Shown: positions 51,001 to 64,000, counted from the stretch's first letter. The stretch is DNA of 64,000 nt from Acanthornis magna (GCA_036785705.1 JAWUZG010000084.1:15823501-15887500); one strand, 5' to 3'. The notes: generated from the letters alone by a model not told the origin. Numbers and translations are program-made.

Positions 51001-54000
51001 AATAACCAACAGATGTCTTTGAAAATTGTTGAGGTTAAATTCTATTCTCTCACACAACCCAAACTTTTCACATTGGAGGAATACAGAGAGACTCCAAATA
51101 GAGGTTTAGAAATACAAGTACCTTATACAAAAAAACTAATTAAAGATAAAACTCATGACAGGAGATTAAAAAAGACATATGTTGATGACCTTTGTTAACA
51201 AATTCAACTACTAAGATATTTTAAAGCAGTCTGGAAGCTCTAAAATTTTTTTTAAATGCCAACAGTGTTTTTATATTTTCTAAAATTACTTTTAGTAGTT
51301 TTATTATTTTAGTGTTGATTTTTTTTCAATATATTGATGATACTTCCTCTCTTTATACAGTTCTGAAAAATTTTCTTGATGATGTGAGGCTATATCCAAA
51401 TGCCACACTATATATTCATTTTAATCACCTATTTCAACTGCTACTCAAAAAACCCCAGAATTAAAACGACATAGCTAATAAAAATGTTATCTCAAATTGT
51501 CATACAGAGTTTTGCTTCTCCCTGTCCCAAAAAAATACCAAGCAATTAAAAATACTTATATTTTTGATTAATTTTATTTTCTTTTGATAAGTCAGTCACA
51601 TAAAGATTTTTTTCATAAATATTGTTTCCTAAAGCCTTTTAGGTGTTTTTCTCTTAATAATCTACCTGCTCTATGTGCCATTCCAATGACAGGAGAAGTA
51701 AGGTATTTGCATTATTTCATTTGTGCTTTGCTTGGTAAAAAACGTTGGTTCACTTAAATAAGGGAGATGAACAAGTTTGTAAGAACAATTTGGACATATT
51801 CCTGATATTTATGTTTACAAATTCCAAGTCTGGGAAAAGAAACAAAGGTAATATTGCAAAAAATATTAAGCTATAGAGTACTACTACTTATCCAGCCTAA
51901 GAGTTTTAATCTTTATTGTGAGATTATTTTTTAAATATATGCAAATTTTGTGCACTTGAAAATAAATGTATGTCAAGTGGATATCTTCCTTAAGACCTTT
52001 ATTGATAGCTCTTTGGCAAGCCTGTAAATTACATTTATCTAATTACTTATGTGTGATGGCAACTAGAGACATTAATATATCTGGAGTTGCACAGGAACAA
52101 TTGTCGCAATTTCAGTCTCTATGCAGAAAATCTGAAAGTGAGCCGATGTTCCACTATAAGCCAGAAACATTTGACTCTTCATTTGAACAATCATGCTTTT
52201 AGAAACTAGGATAAAATGGACCTCTTTCTACTACTGGGCTTCACAGTGCTGCTTCATCAAAAATTGCATAGAAATGGCTGCACTTTAATAACCTGTAAGC
52301 TTTATGATTTACACATGGAGTGTCTCTGGGTTCCCTGCTTCTTGGCAGAGGTTTCACAGCAGCCTGCTCCAGTGTTTTATTGTGTGCAGTGTAGAATTTA
52401 GAAGTCTTTGTTACTTTCATAAAATACATTATAAAATATTAAATACTATATTATGAAAGCATTATCATAAATAGTTAAAACTATAGTTCAGTTGTCAAGA
52501 TAATTGAATAAACCATATTTTGTGATGTATCATCCTGCAGTGATGAAGCACCATTTTAATTCTGTTCCATTCGTTTATTCACTAATGTGGCAAAACTGAA
52601 AATTTCTCAGGAGTCCACACTTTGAATTAAAGACCCTAATTTATATACCGAAAGAATGAATTATGCCTCTGTTCTGCCAACGTAACTTACATTTAAACAT
52701 CCAATAAAGCTTCTTAAGACAGAAGTTGTAGCTCTTCAAAAGATGTATTTCTTAATAGGTAATTTTATTTTAAAATTAGTACAACTCAGCTGGTTCCAGA
52801 TGTTGAGAAGAGACTTGCTTCTGTTTGATGGGTGGTTATAAATGTACAATTCCTTTGTTTTAAGAAATAAATCCATAACAAAGGAGATCTACAATATATA
52901 AACCATAAAACAATAGAAAAGTTCAGAGCCAAGGGAAAAGCCAGATATCTAGAACATTTTGAACTTCTACTGAATCAAAGTCCTTACTTAGTAACATTGT
53001 GCACTCAAAGCAAATGAAGTTGAAATAGTTAGAATACAACATAAAGACAATGCACTAATTTTGAATGTTGCTACAGCTACATTAAACTTTACATAAAGGC
53101 AAAATCACCTTTATCAGAACTTGTCCACAAAGTAACTAAGTTGACCACTATCTTTAATGGTCCTATGGACATCAGCATTTGCAGTCCCCTATCTGATTTT
53201 GAATCACGTTAGAATACACTTGGATTCAGAGTCATGAAAACTTTTAAGAATAAAATGTCCAAGTACAGTCTCGCAGAAATATATCTGAAGAAGGAAAGGA
53301 AGAAGTGTTGCCACATTCTTATCCACATCTCAACGATTTCCTTCACCACCTTGTCAAAAACAGGCAGGGAAGGTATGCTTGCTATTGTAGTATTACACAG
53401 AAATCTTTCTGCTCACAGATCTCCCCTGTTGAAGGGTGATGATATTACTGATATATACCTTTAAGCAAATGTGTCATGTTTCTCATTAATGACGAGTATA
53501 CTGGGAGAAGATTTTCCTCCTTATCTTTCCTTACCGCTTATTCTACCAGTGGGTTAGTTTGTGACTGTCCTGACACACAATGTTGGAGAAACAGTGCAAG
53601 GTCACTTCCTTAATCACTAATTAACAGTTTAAATTACTGTGCTGAAATCTAAACTTTCATTCCCTCATGGCTGTCACAATTTCTGGGGGCCAGGAGTAAG
53701 GGACATAAAAACTGACCTCGAATATTACTGGAGATATAAGTTCATTTAAAGGTGTTGGGAAGGACAAAGTAATTCTTTATCAATCCACAGAATATGACTA
53801 TTTATTTTTTTGTTTGTTTGCTGTTGATGTTTTTAACAGCAGTGGATAAAAGCCAGACTGATGACCTAGCAGGAAGTGTCATTTGTGAAGAGTAAGAACA
53901 ATAAAAGTAAGATAGAATTCAGCAAAGCTAATAGCAACTTCCAACATCTAGTGAGATGTACCTTAGATTTCAGTCCATCTGCCAACTACAGCCAGAGAGA

Positions 54001-54401
54001 ATGGTATTTTGTGATTGATAACAGAGGTCACTAATTTTTTTTTTAATTAACATTTGATGCTTAAAAGAGAAGACAATGGATAATCAGTTTTCTCTTTGCA
54101 ACTCCCTTTTTATTTATGAGGCTGAAGATGCCAACTTCTTAGCAACTTTTATCAAGGCATTGAAAAGAAGGGGGAAAAATTCAATCTTACATTCATCTGC
54201 CCTCATATTGATTCTGGACTTTGGGTCCGATAGGAATTTTTTCCAATAGAATGTTTGTATATGATAAGGGAATTCACCACATCTAGGACTTCCCACATTT
54301 TATGTAAGTTTTAGCTATGATTCATTTAATTATGATGTAATCTCTGGACCTATAGAGGCTGTGCCCAGAGCAGAAAAAACTCTTATTTGTATTATGATTG
54401 T
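36021..54401. other. Intergenic sequence, no gene recognised
   Basis: These 18 kb contain no exon, RNA gene or clear transposon that I can recognise. Minus-strand open frames of 145 codons (36652-37089) and 151 codons (38195-38650) have no known domain. Simple sequence is limited to an AAGC run (37490-37506), a duplicated word GTATAACAATAAA (41534-41546 and 41557-41569), a short AC run near 49600 and many A or T homopolymers. The density of AT-rich unique sequence is uniform throughout. Confidence 0.55.
37490..37506. repeat. Short (AAGC)n microsatellite
   Basis: Four uninterrupted copies of AAGC plus a partial unit. Confidence 0.8.
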
Positions 54402-54453
54402 GAATTAGAATTAGAATTAGAATTAGAATTAGAATTAGAATTAGAATTAGAAT
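54402..54453. repeat. (GAATTA)n hexanucleotide microsatellite
   Basis: Nearly nine perfect copies of GAATTA (52 bases) run without any interruption. It is the purest repeat array of the window and therefore probably young and length-variable between individuals. Confidence 0.97.
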
Positions 54454-57400
54454 GGGCAGCTTGTTCAATTGAATTCAAGGATCTTTCAAACTCTGATCAG
54501 AATTCCCTGGCAAAATTTGTGCCCTAATGCATGTCAATATCTTTCTTCCTCAGGTGGTAGTAGTTTCTCAGAACTTCTCTGTCAACACTACCTCAAAAAT
54601 AGGTTTGGGTCTCCATAAAATTCTATGCTGAATCTTTGAAATAGGTGTTGATATAGATATTAGAGAATGCACTGCTCTAGATAATCTTCTGTAGCCTCCT
54701 GATCATCCTCAGAAATGTGATTTATGGCTTTTATAACTGGTTATTAGCTGGATCTGTCATAATTATATCTTTCTCTAAATTATAGCAAAAAAAGGTTTTC
54801 TCCAGGCCATGCATTGTCTTGGAATAGAAGCCAATCAGATGATATAGAAATCTGAATAAACTTAAAATAAGTGACATGGTATAAAAAGGATTTATAACTT
54901 CAAACATGAACCTAGATAATAGCATTTATAAACCTATAAATTTTAAAGCTCACAGACTAATTTAAAGCATTTTGGTGATACTGCCAGATGAGAAGTGCAT
55001 AAACAGAAGGTTCCTTTGATTATCAGAGTGTTTGCTTCTGAAAATTAGAGCACAACCATTTATCAGAGAGTGTCTCAAGGCTATAATCAGTTAAATATAT
55101 TCAAGAACTGAGGTAATTTAGCATGTTGAATGTCAATCAAAGAAAGGCAAAACATAAAGTAATGTGCTAATGCAAATGTGAATTATGCATATGCTAAGGT
55201 GGCACAATGAAGGAATAAGTGAGAGTCACATTCCTGATGTGTTACAGTATTTGAATAGTCAGGAATGTGTGAATTCAAAGGATGTGCCTGTGAGCCTTCA
55301 AAATGCAGCTCTGTATGGACTGAACGGCAACTTAGAGCCAACGACTGTTATTCTATGATGACAGAGATCAGATACTATCACCCTTTAGGCACTGGTTTAA
55401 AGCAGGATGTAGAAGGACATGACACCTCCACGGTGTCTTTCTGTATTTCATCTCAACATCAGGAGAGACCTTGATATGGGAACTCTGTTTCATGGCAAAC
55501 TCATCTTCTAAGAAAGTACTTCAAGTACTTCAACAAAACTGAAAATAGGCAAGAGCCACAATAACACAATTATACTGGTAGAGAGGCAAAATACAAACAA
55601 GCTGACTGCTTAGCTCTCCACAAGGACAGACCTTGCCAAAATCAATCTTCTGTATCCAAGAGCCCTGCTATTTCCCTCAAAAGAAAAAAACTGTGTCTAC
55701 TCATGAGCGAAAAGTTTCTATTTCCCTGTAGAAGATGTTCTAGATTTACTGATATTAATCCTGGGACCGACTGACTGATAATGGAATGTTCATTTCAAAG
55801 GTACTGAAAAATTAGTATCACTAGGTCATGTGCTATGCTTTGGGTCACAATTGCAGGAACTGCGTTTCTGACTAGGCACGTAAGAAATCATATATTTTCT
55901 TAAGATTTTTTTTTCTAATACAACTTAATAAACTTGAGTCTTTTGTCTTGATTTATTTGTATTTTGCTTCACTCTGAGTAGAAGATGGTGTAGCTGAAGA
56001 AAGTTTTGCTTGATGCAAGAGACACTACAAAACTGAAGGGCTACTAAATAACTAAACAAACTCTCAATAAAATAGTTCTTATTCATCCCTCAAGAATATA
56101 TCTAAATTGGACTTTTTTACATAGGTTTTCCATGTATCCTCCCAGGTGTGGATTACAAAGAAATTATAAATCACAAATTTTTTCTAAGTGAAAACCCAAA
56201 AATGATTTTACATTTTGCATGGTTCAGGCTCTCTTTATTCTTATCTTCTTTCTCTCTTTTTGTCCCAATATATAACCGTAGGGACAAAGGAATTACTTGA
56301 AAAAACATGAATTATTTTTGTCCTTTTTTTTTTTTAATTGCTGCAGTAAGTTGTGCACATTGTTAATCCTCAGTTTTTAGTATTTGAACTGAAATTACCT
56401 GAAACTGAACAGCTTTCAGATAATAAAAATTAAGGAAAATCAACTACCCAGTGAAAATCTGAAAATGTACATTAATAGAGTAAAATGCATACAATTTCTC
56501 TACTATATTTTATTACAAGCATTTGTTTTATTACTGCCTTTCTTCCACCAAGACAAACATTGTATTGAACTAGATATGCTTCACATACCACAATGCCTTT
56601 GTGTCAGAGAATTTAGACCAGAAAGGCAAAGATTAGAAAAATATATACATTACTGATTGTGGTAAGAATAAGATAAGAAATCAAAAATTATTCACTAAAT
56701 GGAATTAAATTTCAGGACATACAAACCAGCTAATTAAGCATTAACCCTATCAACCCTGTAGCAACTGAAATTTAACATGTCATTTGGTTAACCTTCTCAC
56801 AGCTTTTTCCTCAGTCACTGAAACTGCTATCCACCTGTTACAGCTGTACTGCACAAAATGTCATTATGGGAAACAGTGCAAATTTTTCTCAATGCTATTA
56901 TTCTGATCAGCTTTATTTGTTTACACTCAAAGCTATTTATGCATGAATGAACAGCTTTAATTCTCTACTGTCATTGGCTATATTTTCATCAAATAATTGC
57001 ATTTGTTCATGTCTAGAGCAGAAGCAGTACCATGTAGAATTGGTGACCTAATAAATAACAGAAATAACATTGTTCATGACATGACTAATATACAAACTCT
57101 TACTTATTTAAATTACTAACTACAGCAAATAAAAATAAGAGTAGTAAGTTGTATTTATTATTAGATTACAAAGAGGATAGAGGGCTATAATTTACAAATT
57201 GTTCATTGAAAACAGATCAACTTGGTATACCATTAATTGATGTCTTTTGATTAATTCCTACCTCATGGCAGAATGTTGTCTCAGTTCCAATACGTCAGCA
57301 ACAAATAACACAGCTTTACTTCAAAATTTTCTCTGGTATATCTGCAAGAGATTACATTGTTATGACATAATACAAAACATAGACAAAGAATATACACTTG

Positions 57401-58489
57401 TTTAGAGTACCTAAAGGACATGGATTCATATTCCTCCACAAACTCTCATTTCACCTTAAATGCGCATAGACAATTGCTGTTTTTTGACTGACAAGGAGCA
57501 AAGACATTAATACAAATTATCCTCTGAAAGACTATTACCTCCAAAAGAAATACGGAGCCAGCTGTTAGATGATTTCACTGCTATTATTGTTCTTACGCTG
57601 TCATGAATAAATATAGAATGATCAAACAACTTTCAGCATTGTTTTGCACTCTAAAAGGCTAAAAAGTGTTTGGCCTGGGTGGTATCTGAAATGAAAACGT
57701 CACAATAATATATAATTGCTCTTTGAGGTAGTAACAGTAATCCAGTAGTATAGAAAAGAGTCTGTATTGGTCATGCATTTGTGAAACAGGAAATACACAG
57801 GAAAAACAGGTTCAGAGACTAAATTTAAAACATGTGCTCATTAAAAATCTACTGGGTTTATGTTTAAATGTTGTTGGAGTCTTGACTTCTACTTTTCAGC
57901 CAAAATGTAGTTTGAATGATGATACTCAAGTTGCTGAACAAATTGCACCAGCATTTTCTAAAATGATGGCAACATAAATTTCTTCCTAGTCACGTATTTT
58001 ATTCTATTTTGTAGCAGACAGATTTTATCCCACTTGTGATTTCAATGATGCAAGAAGTTACTTCACCTTACAACAAAGAAGAACTTTGTTGTCCGTCTGT
58101 TGAAATAGATGAGTGCAGAATCAGGACAATAGTTTGCAATACCTTTGGGACCTCAGGGGTTAAAAGGTGATCTTAAAAATGGAAGTCATTATTATTTACC
58201 CATAGTGAGCTGAGGTTTATGACCAGAGTTGCAGGGAAGCTTCTGTATGTTTCACTTTTTCAAGATGTCTTAGTTGAAGTTCAGTAGGTTCAGGTACTTA
58301 TCACGGAGCCATAGATTAACAAAAGAGTTGGAACATATCTGAGAATGTCGTTAAACTTCAGTTGCAGGAAGTGTCTTACAAAGTCTTTCTCAGAGATCAA
58401 AACAGGAAAAACACTTAGAAATACACAGTGTGAGCAAAGACTGATGGCCTCTAAGAAAGGAAAGGCAAGCTTCACCATCTGGTTAGGTT
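54454..58489. other. Intergenic sequence with candidate conserved noncoding block
   Basis: No gene or transposon is recognised. An inverted pair of CACATTCCTGA words lies at 55227-55237 and 55259-55269. The segment at about 56690-57010 contains AGCTAATTAAGCATTAA, AAGCTATTTATGCATGAATG, CAGCTTTAATTCTC and TGTCATTGGC, a density of homeobox, octamer-like and CCAAT-like words that suggests a noncoding regulatory element. The interpretation is by appearance only. Confidence 0.3.
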
Positions 58490-58722
58490 TCTTTGAAGAC
58501 AAGACTACCATAGGAGACAAAAAATGGAATTCAATGGACATCACATGTTCAGATTTCCAGAAAGGATTTGACAAAAGTCCAGCTCATGTGTTGCTCTTTT
58601 TTGCTGCAAAGTGGCTCAAAAGCACATGGGCTAGCTGCCTGTTAGCGGTGTCTTACTGTTCAAAGCGCAGTGGAGAATGGAGGAGGAACGAGCTGAGCTC
58701 TGGGGGCATGTGGGCATACTAA
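58490..58722 (+). mobile_element. Possible CR1 reverse-transcriptase remnant
   Basis: Within an open frame of 125 codons (58345-58722) the stretch MDITCSDFQKGFDKSPAHVL, with D at 58537, resembles the LINE reverse-transcriptase block that reads roughly V-D-(I/V)-x-Y-L-D-F-S-K-A-F-D-x-V in CR1. The S-G-E-W-R-R-N-E-L-S-S-G end could be the W-x-x-V-x-S-G block that follows. The nucleotide wording (GATTTCCAGAAAGGATTTGACAAAAG) is also close. The Tyr of the first block is replaced and the spacing is short, so the call is tentative; chance similarity is the alternative. Confidence 0.35.
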
Positions 58723-61700
58723 CTGCTGTGAAATGTCATGCATTGATGTTTCACAGAGTAACATCAATTGTATTTAACCCCATCTCTGCTGATTTCTAGT
58801 GCAATGGCCAAATTTCCGTCTGGAGCATGGATTTTCTTCTGAAATTCTCATTTTGATCTGCAGGGCTTTTTTGTCTTAGGTGTCTTAAGCATTGTCAGCC
58901 ATTGCCTCTAAGACCTACTTTAAATGTTGGGTTTGCCATTATGAAATTTATGTACAGGAGGTGCTGCTTCACAGCAATGTTTAAAAGTTTCTGCACATCA
59001 GCAAAATAATCAGAATAAGAAGTTATTGTTGAACTGAGGACCCATCCAAAATACAATGAAGTCAATGGAAAAGATCCTATGGATTTTAATAGGTCATGAC
59101 AGTGATGTGACTTTCAAGCTTCTGTTGTCTTGTAGCAGGAATAAAGCTAAAGGTAGCCAGTTTTATAAATTAAAGACCAAATCTCTTCAAAGACATCCCA
59201 TCTTTATGTATATTTGTTCAATTAACGCCCAGGTTCTGTAGGTAACAAACCAGATGTGTTAGTGACTTGCCCTGTGAAGGAATGCTTCCACCAATGCTTC
59301 AACTTGCTCTTCCTCCCATGTGGCTTCAAAGAGGAAGAAGCAATACTCAACTGTCTCACAAAAACCAGTACACACGCTGGTCATCCAGAGTCTGGCGCCT
59401 ACAAATCTGCTGGTCCACCGAATATTGACTACTAGAGCAGGAATGTTGTGATCCATTATGGATTAAACGAAGGTGTTGCACGGCGTGGAGAGCAACCCTT
59501 CATCGTATCTTTACCATCCTGAATATAGGAGGCTGCTTGTGCAAAAGGCTTTGGAGAAGCCTTGGAGACACCTTTTCATGACACTTTGATAAGCCATTAG
59601 TAGATCTATGAACCTAATTCTTTTAGCTTATTTAGATTTTCCTGACACGAATTCTATCAAATGCATTCATTTACTCTGTGACAAATTGAACTTCTACTGA
59701 CATCGATATATATACAGTAGAGTTGTATGGATTTGGGCCTTATTTCCGGACATAAAATTCCTTCTGATGAGACATTTCCTTATCTTCCATGAATGTGCTA
59801 CTTAACTACAGTCATTATTATGGGATAATCAAATGAATAACTTCATAAAACCTTTTGTAAAGGATAATAAAAAAAACTTATTTAAAAACCAAAAAGGATT
59901 ACAATCTTTGTTCAGAGCTTAAACAGTTTCTTGGAGCCTGGAAATCAATAACAATTTATATCAGTCAAATTATATCAGTCATATTTGACAGAGTAAAAAG
60001 CCTCATGAGCAATTTAGATGAACCATGCTTTTTCTTGCTTTATATGCCCTTCCTTTCAGCACTCACAGTTATTCTACTGCATTATACATTCTTTATCTAA
60101 GTGGTCCCCAGAAATACTTCTTGACATGAAAATTTTGTATACCTTTCAGAATTCAGGTTCCAAGCCACTGAAATAGTTCTAAGAGTTATATATAGTTCTA
60201 ATAGCTTTTTGTTACTGTTTTCTTTTAAAAATTCCATTATTTATATGAATAAATAATGAATACAGTCTACAGAATAAAATTTGAAACACTTTCAAGGGTT
60301 CAGTACCTTCAGAGTTACCATGTTATCATCACTGTTGTCCACAATTGCAGGTACAGAAGCACATCTTGATTCTAAGCATGAAACCAGTAGTTTTCCTAAA
60401 ATTCTTGTTTATGTGACTAAAGTTTACACCTATGTGACCTGTTGCTCTGCGACATCTGTTCCTTTCATCATAGTTTTCTGCAGTGGCCAATAAAGTGTGA
60501 GAAAGTCATGACTGGGATTGCAAACACTGGAGACTAAACAAGACTATTCTTTTTTAAAATATTCATATAATTCTCATAATCTTATGGAAGTTTTGCATGT
60601 GAACAAAGAAGAGAAAAAATATCTTGATGCTTTTACAATCTGTAGGTGCCACAGCTGGGTCATTTTGAGCAACTTCTAACAGATCGTGGCTCAGAGCACC
60701 AATTAGTGGAGCTAGTTTTACCATTTGATTGTTTGGATCTGAATTTTTTTTAATGACTGGTGAAATGAATGGCACTGGAAAACCTGTGTTTATTAAGCTG
60801 TTTTTCTAAATTATGAATAATATTTCTTTCAAAGAATTATTGCAGCAAAACACCTATACCCATCATGAAAATCTTGTAATTAGAACATATAAAATATGCA
60901 ATGTACAAGTGCACACTTTGTATCTGGAATTCTGTACGAAGTATTTTAACATAAAACACAGTTCAGCACCAATTTTTCAAAGACATCTGGAAAAGCTAAA
61001 CAGGTTTTAAAATGTGCTTGCAGGTTGTGTCTTTACAATAGTCACTACTACAAAATCCACACAAGACAGTGGGACAATGTTTGAGTGGGTCACTGGTTCT
61101 TAGTTTCTTTTTAGCACAGCTGAACCACTTTTGGCACCCAACAAGCTTAAGTGAGACTGTGCTAAGTCATAAGAAAATGTTTCTTTATGCAATTAAAGGT
61201 CCTTTTTCAAAACTGAATTTGGATTTTAATTTTCCTAAATATTCACAGAAATGTAGTTCCTCAAATCTGAGGTAAAGTATTATTAAAAGAATTTAAAAAT
61301 TAAAAAATAGTACAAAAAGTAAAGACCTACTTAGTTTTGGAGATTTTCATTCAAAACTACATTGAAAGTGCAGAGATTTGTTCAATTTATTACTACAGCA
61401 ATCAGAAGTAATACTAAAGGGCGATATATCTCACCGGAATTATTCTTAGTAATCTGACATCTGTCTTGGTCACATACATGATGATAATTGCAGTCCTTTT
61501 GTTTAACTGCCTATTTGGGGTTTTTTTCAAATGTTATATAAATAGGTATGTGTAAGCTCAGTGGATTTATCATATCTGAGCTAAATATAGATTAACTTAG
61601 CTTGTGACCAAACAACATTTTGCAAATACCTGCCTACTGAGGCAATTACTCTCCTCCTGATGAATTAAATTAATGTTTTTTTCCTTATAAATGTACATAT

Positions 61701-62945
61701 GCTATTAATGAGTCTATGTAAAAAGCTATAGGTCATATGAATAGAGCTTTCCTCCTTCAGACTCCAGATACTGAACACTCTTGAAGAAGAAAATTAAAAC
61801 CTTGCCATGCATGGTGGGTTTTTTTCATTTTCCATGACTGAAGGCATTTATAGGAAAATTTCATCAAATGTATTTCTAATGTTTATTTTTGTGGGTTTGT
61901 TTAGAGAGGTAATCAAACCTCAGAAATCAGTGTAAATCCATAAGGTGATTGTGGACTGGATACACAATTATTGCAAATGTTGAAAAGAAAGAAGAAAAGA
62001 TTGAATAGGTATTTCAAAGTACTTGTCCTGTGGTAGAACATTCTTTACTAAATCCAAGTTTCTGGTCATTGCAGAATTTACCTTAAAAAGTTAGTGCTTT
62101 CTAATCTCATTTTCTACATATATTATGACTATTGAATTGTCAGCTACAAATATATTCTAGGTTTTAAATGAGTGAAATGATTCCAGCCTGAAATTCTTCT
62201 GAAATTCTGTTGCCTGTAGTTAGTACTATTGAAGCTAGTACACACACTCTCTCTTTTATCAGTTACACAAAGATATGAAAACCAAGACCATGAATCTTCT
62301 TTTTCTTCTTCTCTCCTGACAGCAATGGAACAACATCATAGCCGTAAATGTGAGTAAGCAGCCACTTTATACTACAATGCGTTGCAGTGCTAGTGCTTTT
62401 CCCACTTGCCATTGCATGATTTTCTCTTAGCAGCTTCTTCAGCAAGTCTCACACGGCTCTGCTCCTCGTTTTGTATCAAGCTGTGCCATATCTGAAATGT
62501 AATGCATTATCTTAGGATGGCACCATATTTTTCACTCTTATTTTAACTCCAACATCATAACTTGACAATAGAAGTGTTTCCATTTACAGCTTCATAGCAC
62601 TCTGAGACTTGGAGAGGATTATTACCTCTTTTTAGAGGTTCCTATTTCACAGACAATTATCTGTACCTAACCTAAATAGAAACACCTCAGAATCCAAGAG
62701 CAATTACTTGAGTGGCAAAGCAGTCCTGGGTACATCCAATAACAGATTATGAAGATGAGGTACCTCTTTGTTACTATTTAAAGGACAAACACTCAGGAGC
62801 ATAAGCAATGAATAGCAATCAGGTAACATTAAACCGATGTTAGAGCAGACAACAATTGATGAGATGGTGACACTCAGATCCTCAAAGATATTTAGATGAA
62901 TAATTGCCACTGAAATCTACTACAGACTGGTTCCTAAATCTGTAG

Positions 62946-62982
62946 CTCTGTTTATCCTCTCTGTTTATCCTCTCTGTTTATC
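62946..62982. repeat. Three-copy tandem repeat, 13-base period
   Basis: CTCTGTTTATC occurs three times with CT between copies, with no mismatch over 37 bases. Confidence 0.9.
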
Positions 62983-63412
62983 AATTACCTAACAACAAAA
63001 TAAAGAGATTAAATGAATCTTTGGAAATCACAGGAAGATAAGATGTGAGATAAACATAAGATACAAGATTCAGGAACCTTCCTTGTTTACCCTGAAGACA
63101 ATGTACTGGAGGGGCACTCCCTCAAGTCTGAAGTGCTCCATCTAGATCATTTATGACTTTTGATGTATTTCAACATGAGTTTCTGAACTGTATAACTCAT
63201 CAGACTTACTGTCTTGTATTTGACTGTGCCAAAGGATGAATTTTTGTCTGGATCTTTGTACCCTGAGACAAATTTTTAACTCGAGACTATGACATTAACC
63301 TCATCAGTGCTCATTCCAGGGACATGACAGAAACCTGCGAGTTGCCTTCTTATCAGAAAACAATACACAAAGGTAATATCTGGAACAGAAGAGCCTTTCT
63401 ATTAGAAGGTGA

Positions 63413-63427
63413 TTTTTTTTTTTTTTT
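63413..63427. repeat. Poly(T) run
   Basis: Fifteen consecutive T followed by GGGG. No retroposed body is recognisable on either side. Confidence 0.9.
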
Positions 63428-63769
63428 GGGGTACTCCAAAGATTTCTACTGCCAAAATCTAGCCATTACAGAAGCTAACTTTGAGTCAGCAATACATCTA
63501 ATTTGAAAGTAGATGTATATGTTTGTTCAGAAGAGTGATTTCCTACTTTATGTCAATTATCTTGACTAGAATTCTGTTGAATGTATTCAGAACTTACAGA
63601 ATTAAAACTGAGAGTGGGAAACTTCTCACAGTTCTTAACTGGAGAAAGTTAATGTTAATTGAGATTAGTCCAACTCTAGAAATCAATTCCTTTAATCTGT
63701 TCTTTCAATTATATTGTAAGGACTCTTCCGTAAAATGCACCATCCCAAGTATCTTTAAAAGCTCATGTA

Positions 63770-63808
63770 AATAATAATAACAGTAACAATAATAATAATA
63801 GTAATAAT
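63770..63808. repeat. Imperfect (AAT)n microsatellite
   Basis: About twelve AAT-type triplets with CAG, AAC and AGT interruptions. It is the same triplet type as the tract in the LTR at 321-417, but no LTR sequence surrounds it. Confidence 0.85.
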
Positions 63809-64000
63809 GTAAGATAAATAAAATATGGTCCTTTGAAAAAGAGTATCTGCATACCACAATGAGGTTTTTGAGTTTTTGACCTTAATTTACTCCCTTTAAA
63901 AAAACCCAAACAAAACTCTTTTTGAAAAAAAAAGGCTAAATGTTCAAAGTTTCACTAATATAGTCAGCCTTTACTGAGTATTAATTTAATGATGTACATG

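Larger units (their letters stand above)
58723..63769. other. Intergenic sequence, no gene recognised
   Basis: No exon or RNA gene is recognised. All open frames are under 75 codons. A three-copy 13-base tandem lies at 62946-62982 and a 15-base poly(T) at 63413-63427. The bases around 62600-62660 faintly recall tails of ancient SINEs but not enough to call. Confidence 0.6.

Noticed and set aside
59259..59456. Minus-strand frame of 65 codons with an acidic EEEQVEALVEAF stretch, considered as a transposase scrap
   Set aside because: I could not place it in any transposase family and the flanks show no terminal inverted repeats.
1..64000. CRISPR arrays, tRNA or rRNA genes, bacterial operons
   Set aside because: No regularly spaced repeats with unique spacers, no cloverleaf-type sequences noticed, and the repeats identify the window as vertebrate.

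Overview
This 64 kb window looks like a stretch of bird nuclear genome with no recognisable protein-coding gene. It is AT-rich (by eye about one third G+C) and littered with stop codons in all frames. The organism call rests on the repeats. There are several degraded CR1 LINE fragments, the dominant avian retrotransposon, with their typical 3'-end wording. There are also two copies of a long terminal repeat from a family I recognise from avian ERVL-type endogenous retroviruses. I see nothing mammalian (no Alu, B1 or L1) and nothing bacterial (no operons, no ribosome-binding sites upstream of long ORFs). I cannot name the species.

Layout. Positions 9-531 hold a nearly complete plus-strand LTR that looks like a solo LTR; it has a TATA-like box and an internal ATT-rich microsatellite. 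From 532 to about 10.9 kb the sequence is unannotated apart from one CR1 3' end (3795-3858) and a T/G-rich tract (10148-10259). A CR1 fragment lies at 10914-11048. At 12320-13323 there is a relic of a reverse-transcriptase element. It shows an R-F-I-D-D catalytic block and downstream blocks that fit a Penelope-like element, and 189 codons are still open. A clear CR1 3' end follows at 13774-13975. A second LTR of the first family, minus strand and truncated, lies at 21953-22200, next to an A/C-rich tract. A second A/C-rich tract is at 29835-29971. Two CR1 pieces lie tail to tail at 35222-35285 and 35720-35902, followed by a small perfect hairpin whose arm is repeated a third time. The rest, to 64 kb, is unique-looking sequence with microsatellites (notably a GAATTA hexamer array at 54402-54453) and a possible CR1 reverse-transcriptase scrap near 58.5 kb.

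How it hangs together. The window is best read as intergenic or deep intronic sequence, a gene desert with old transposon debris. Several blocks (about 11.5, 22.8, 30.3-31.1, 33.2 and 56.7-57.0 kb) are free of visible repeats and dense in homeobox-like TAAT and E-box-like words. They are guesses at conserved noncoding elements, which only a cross-species alignment can confirm. The strongest candidate for something unusual is the Penelope-like relic, because such elements are rarely noted in birds and this copy keeps a longer open frame than base composition would predict.
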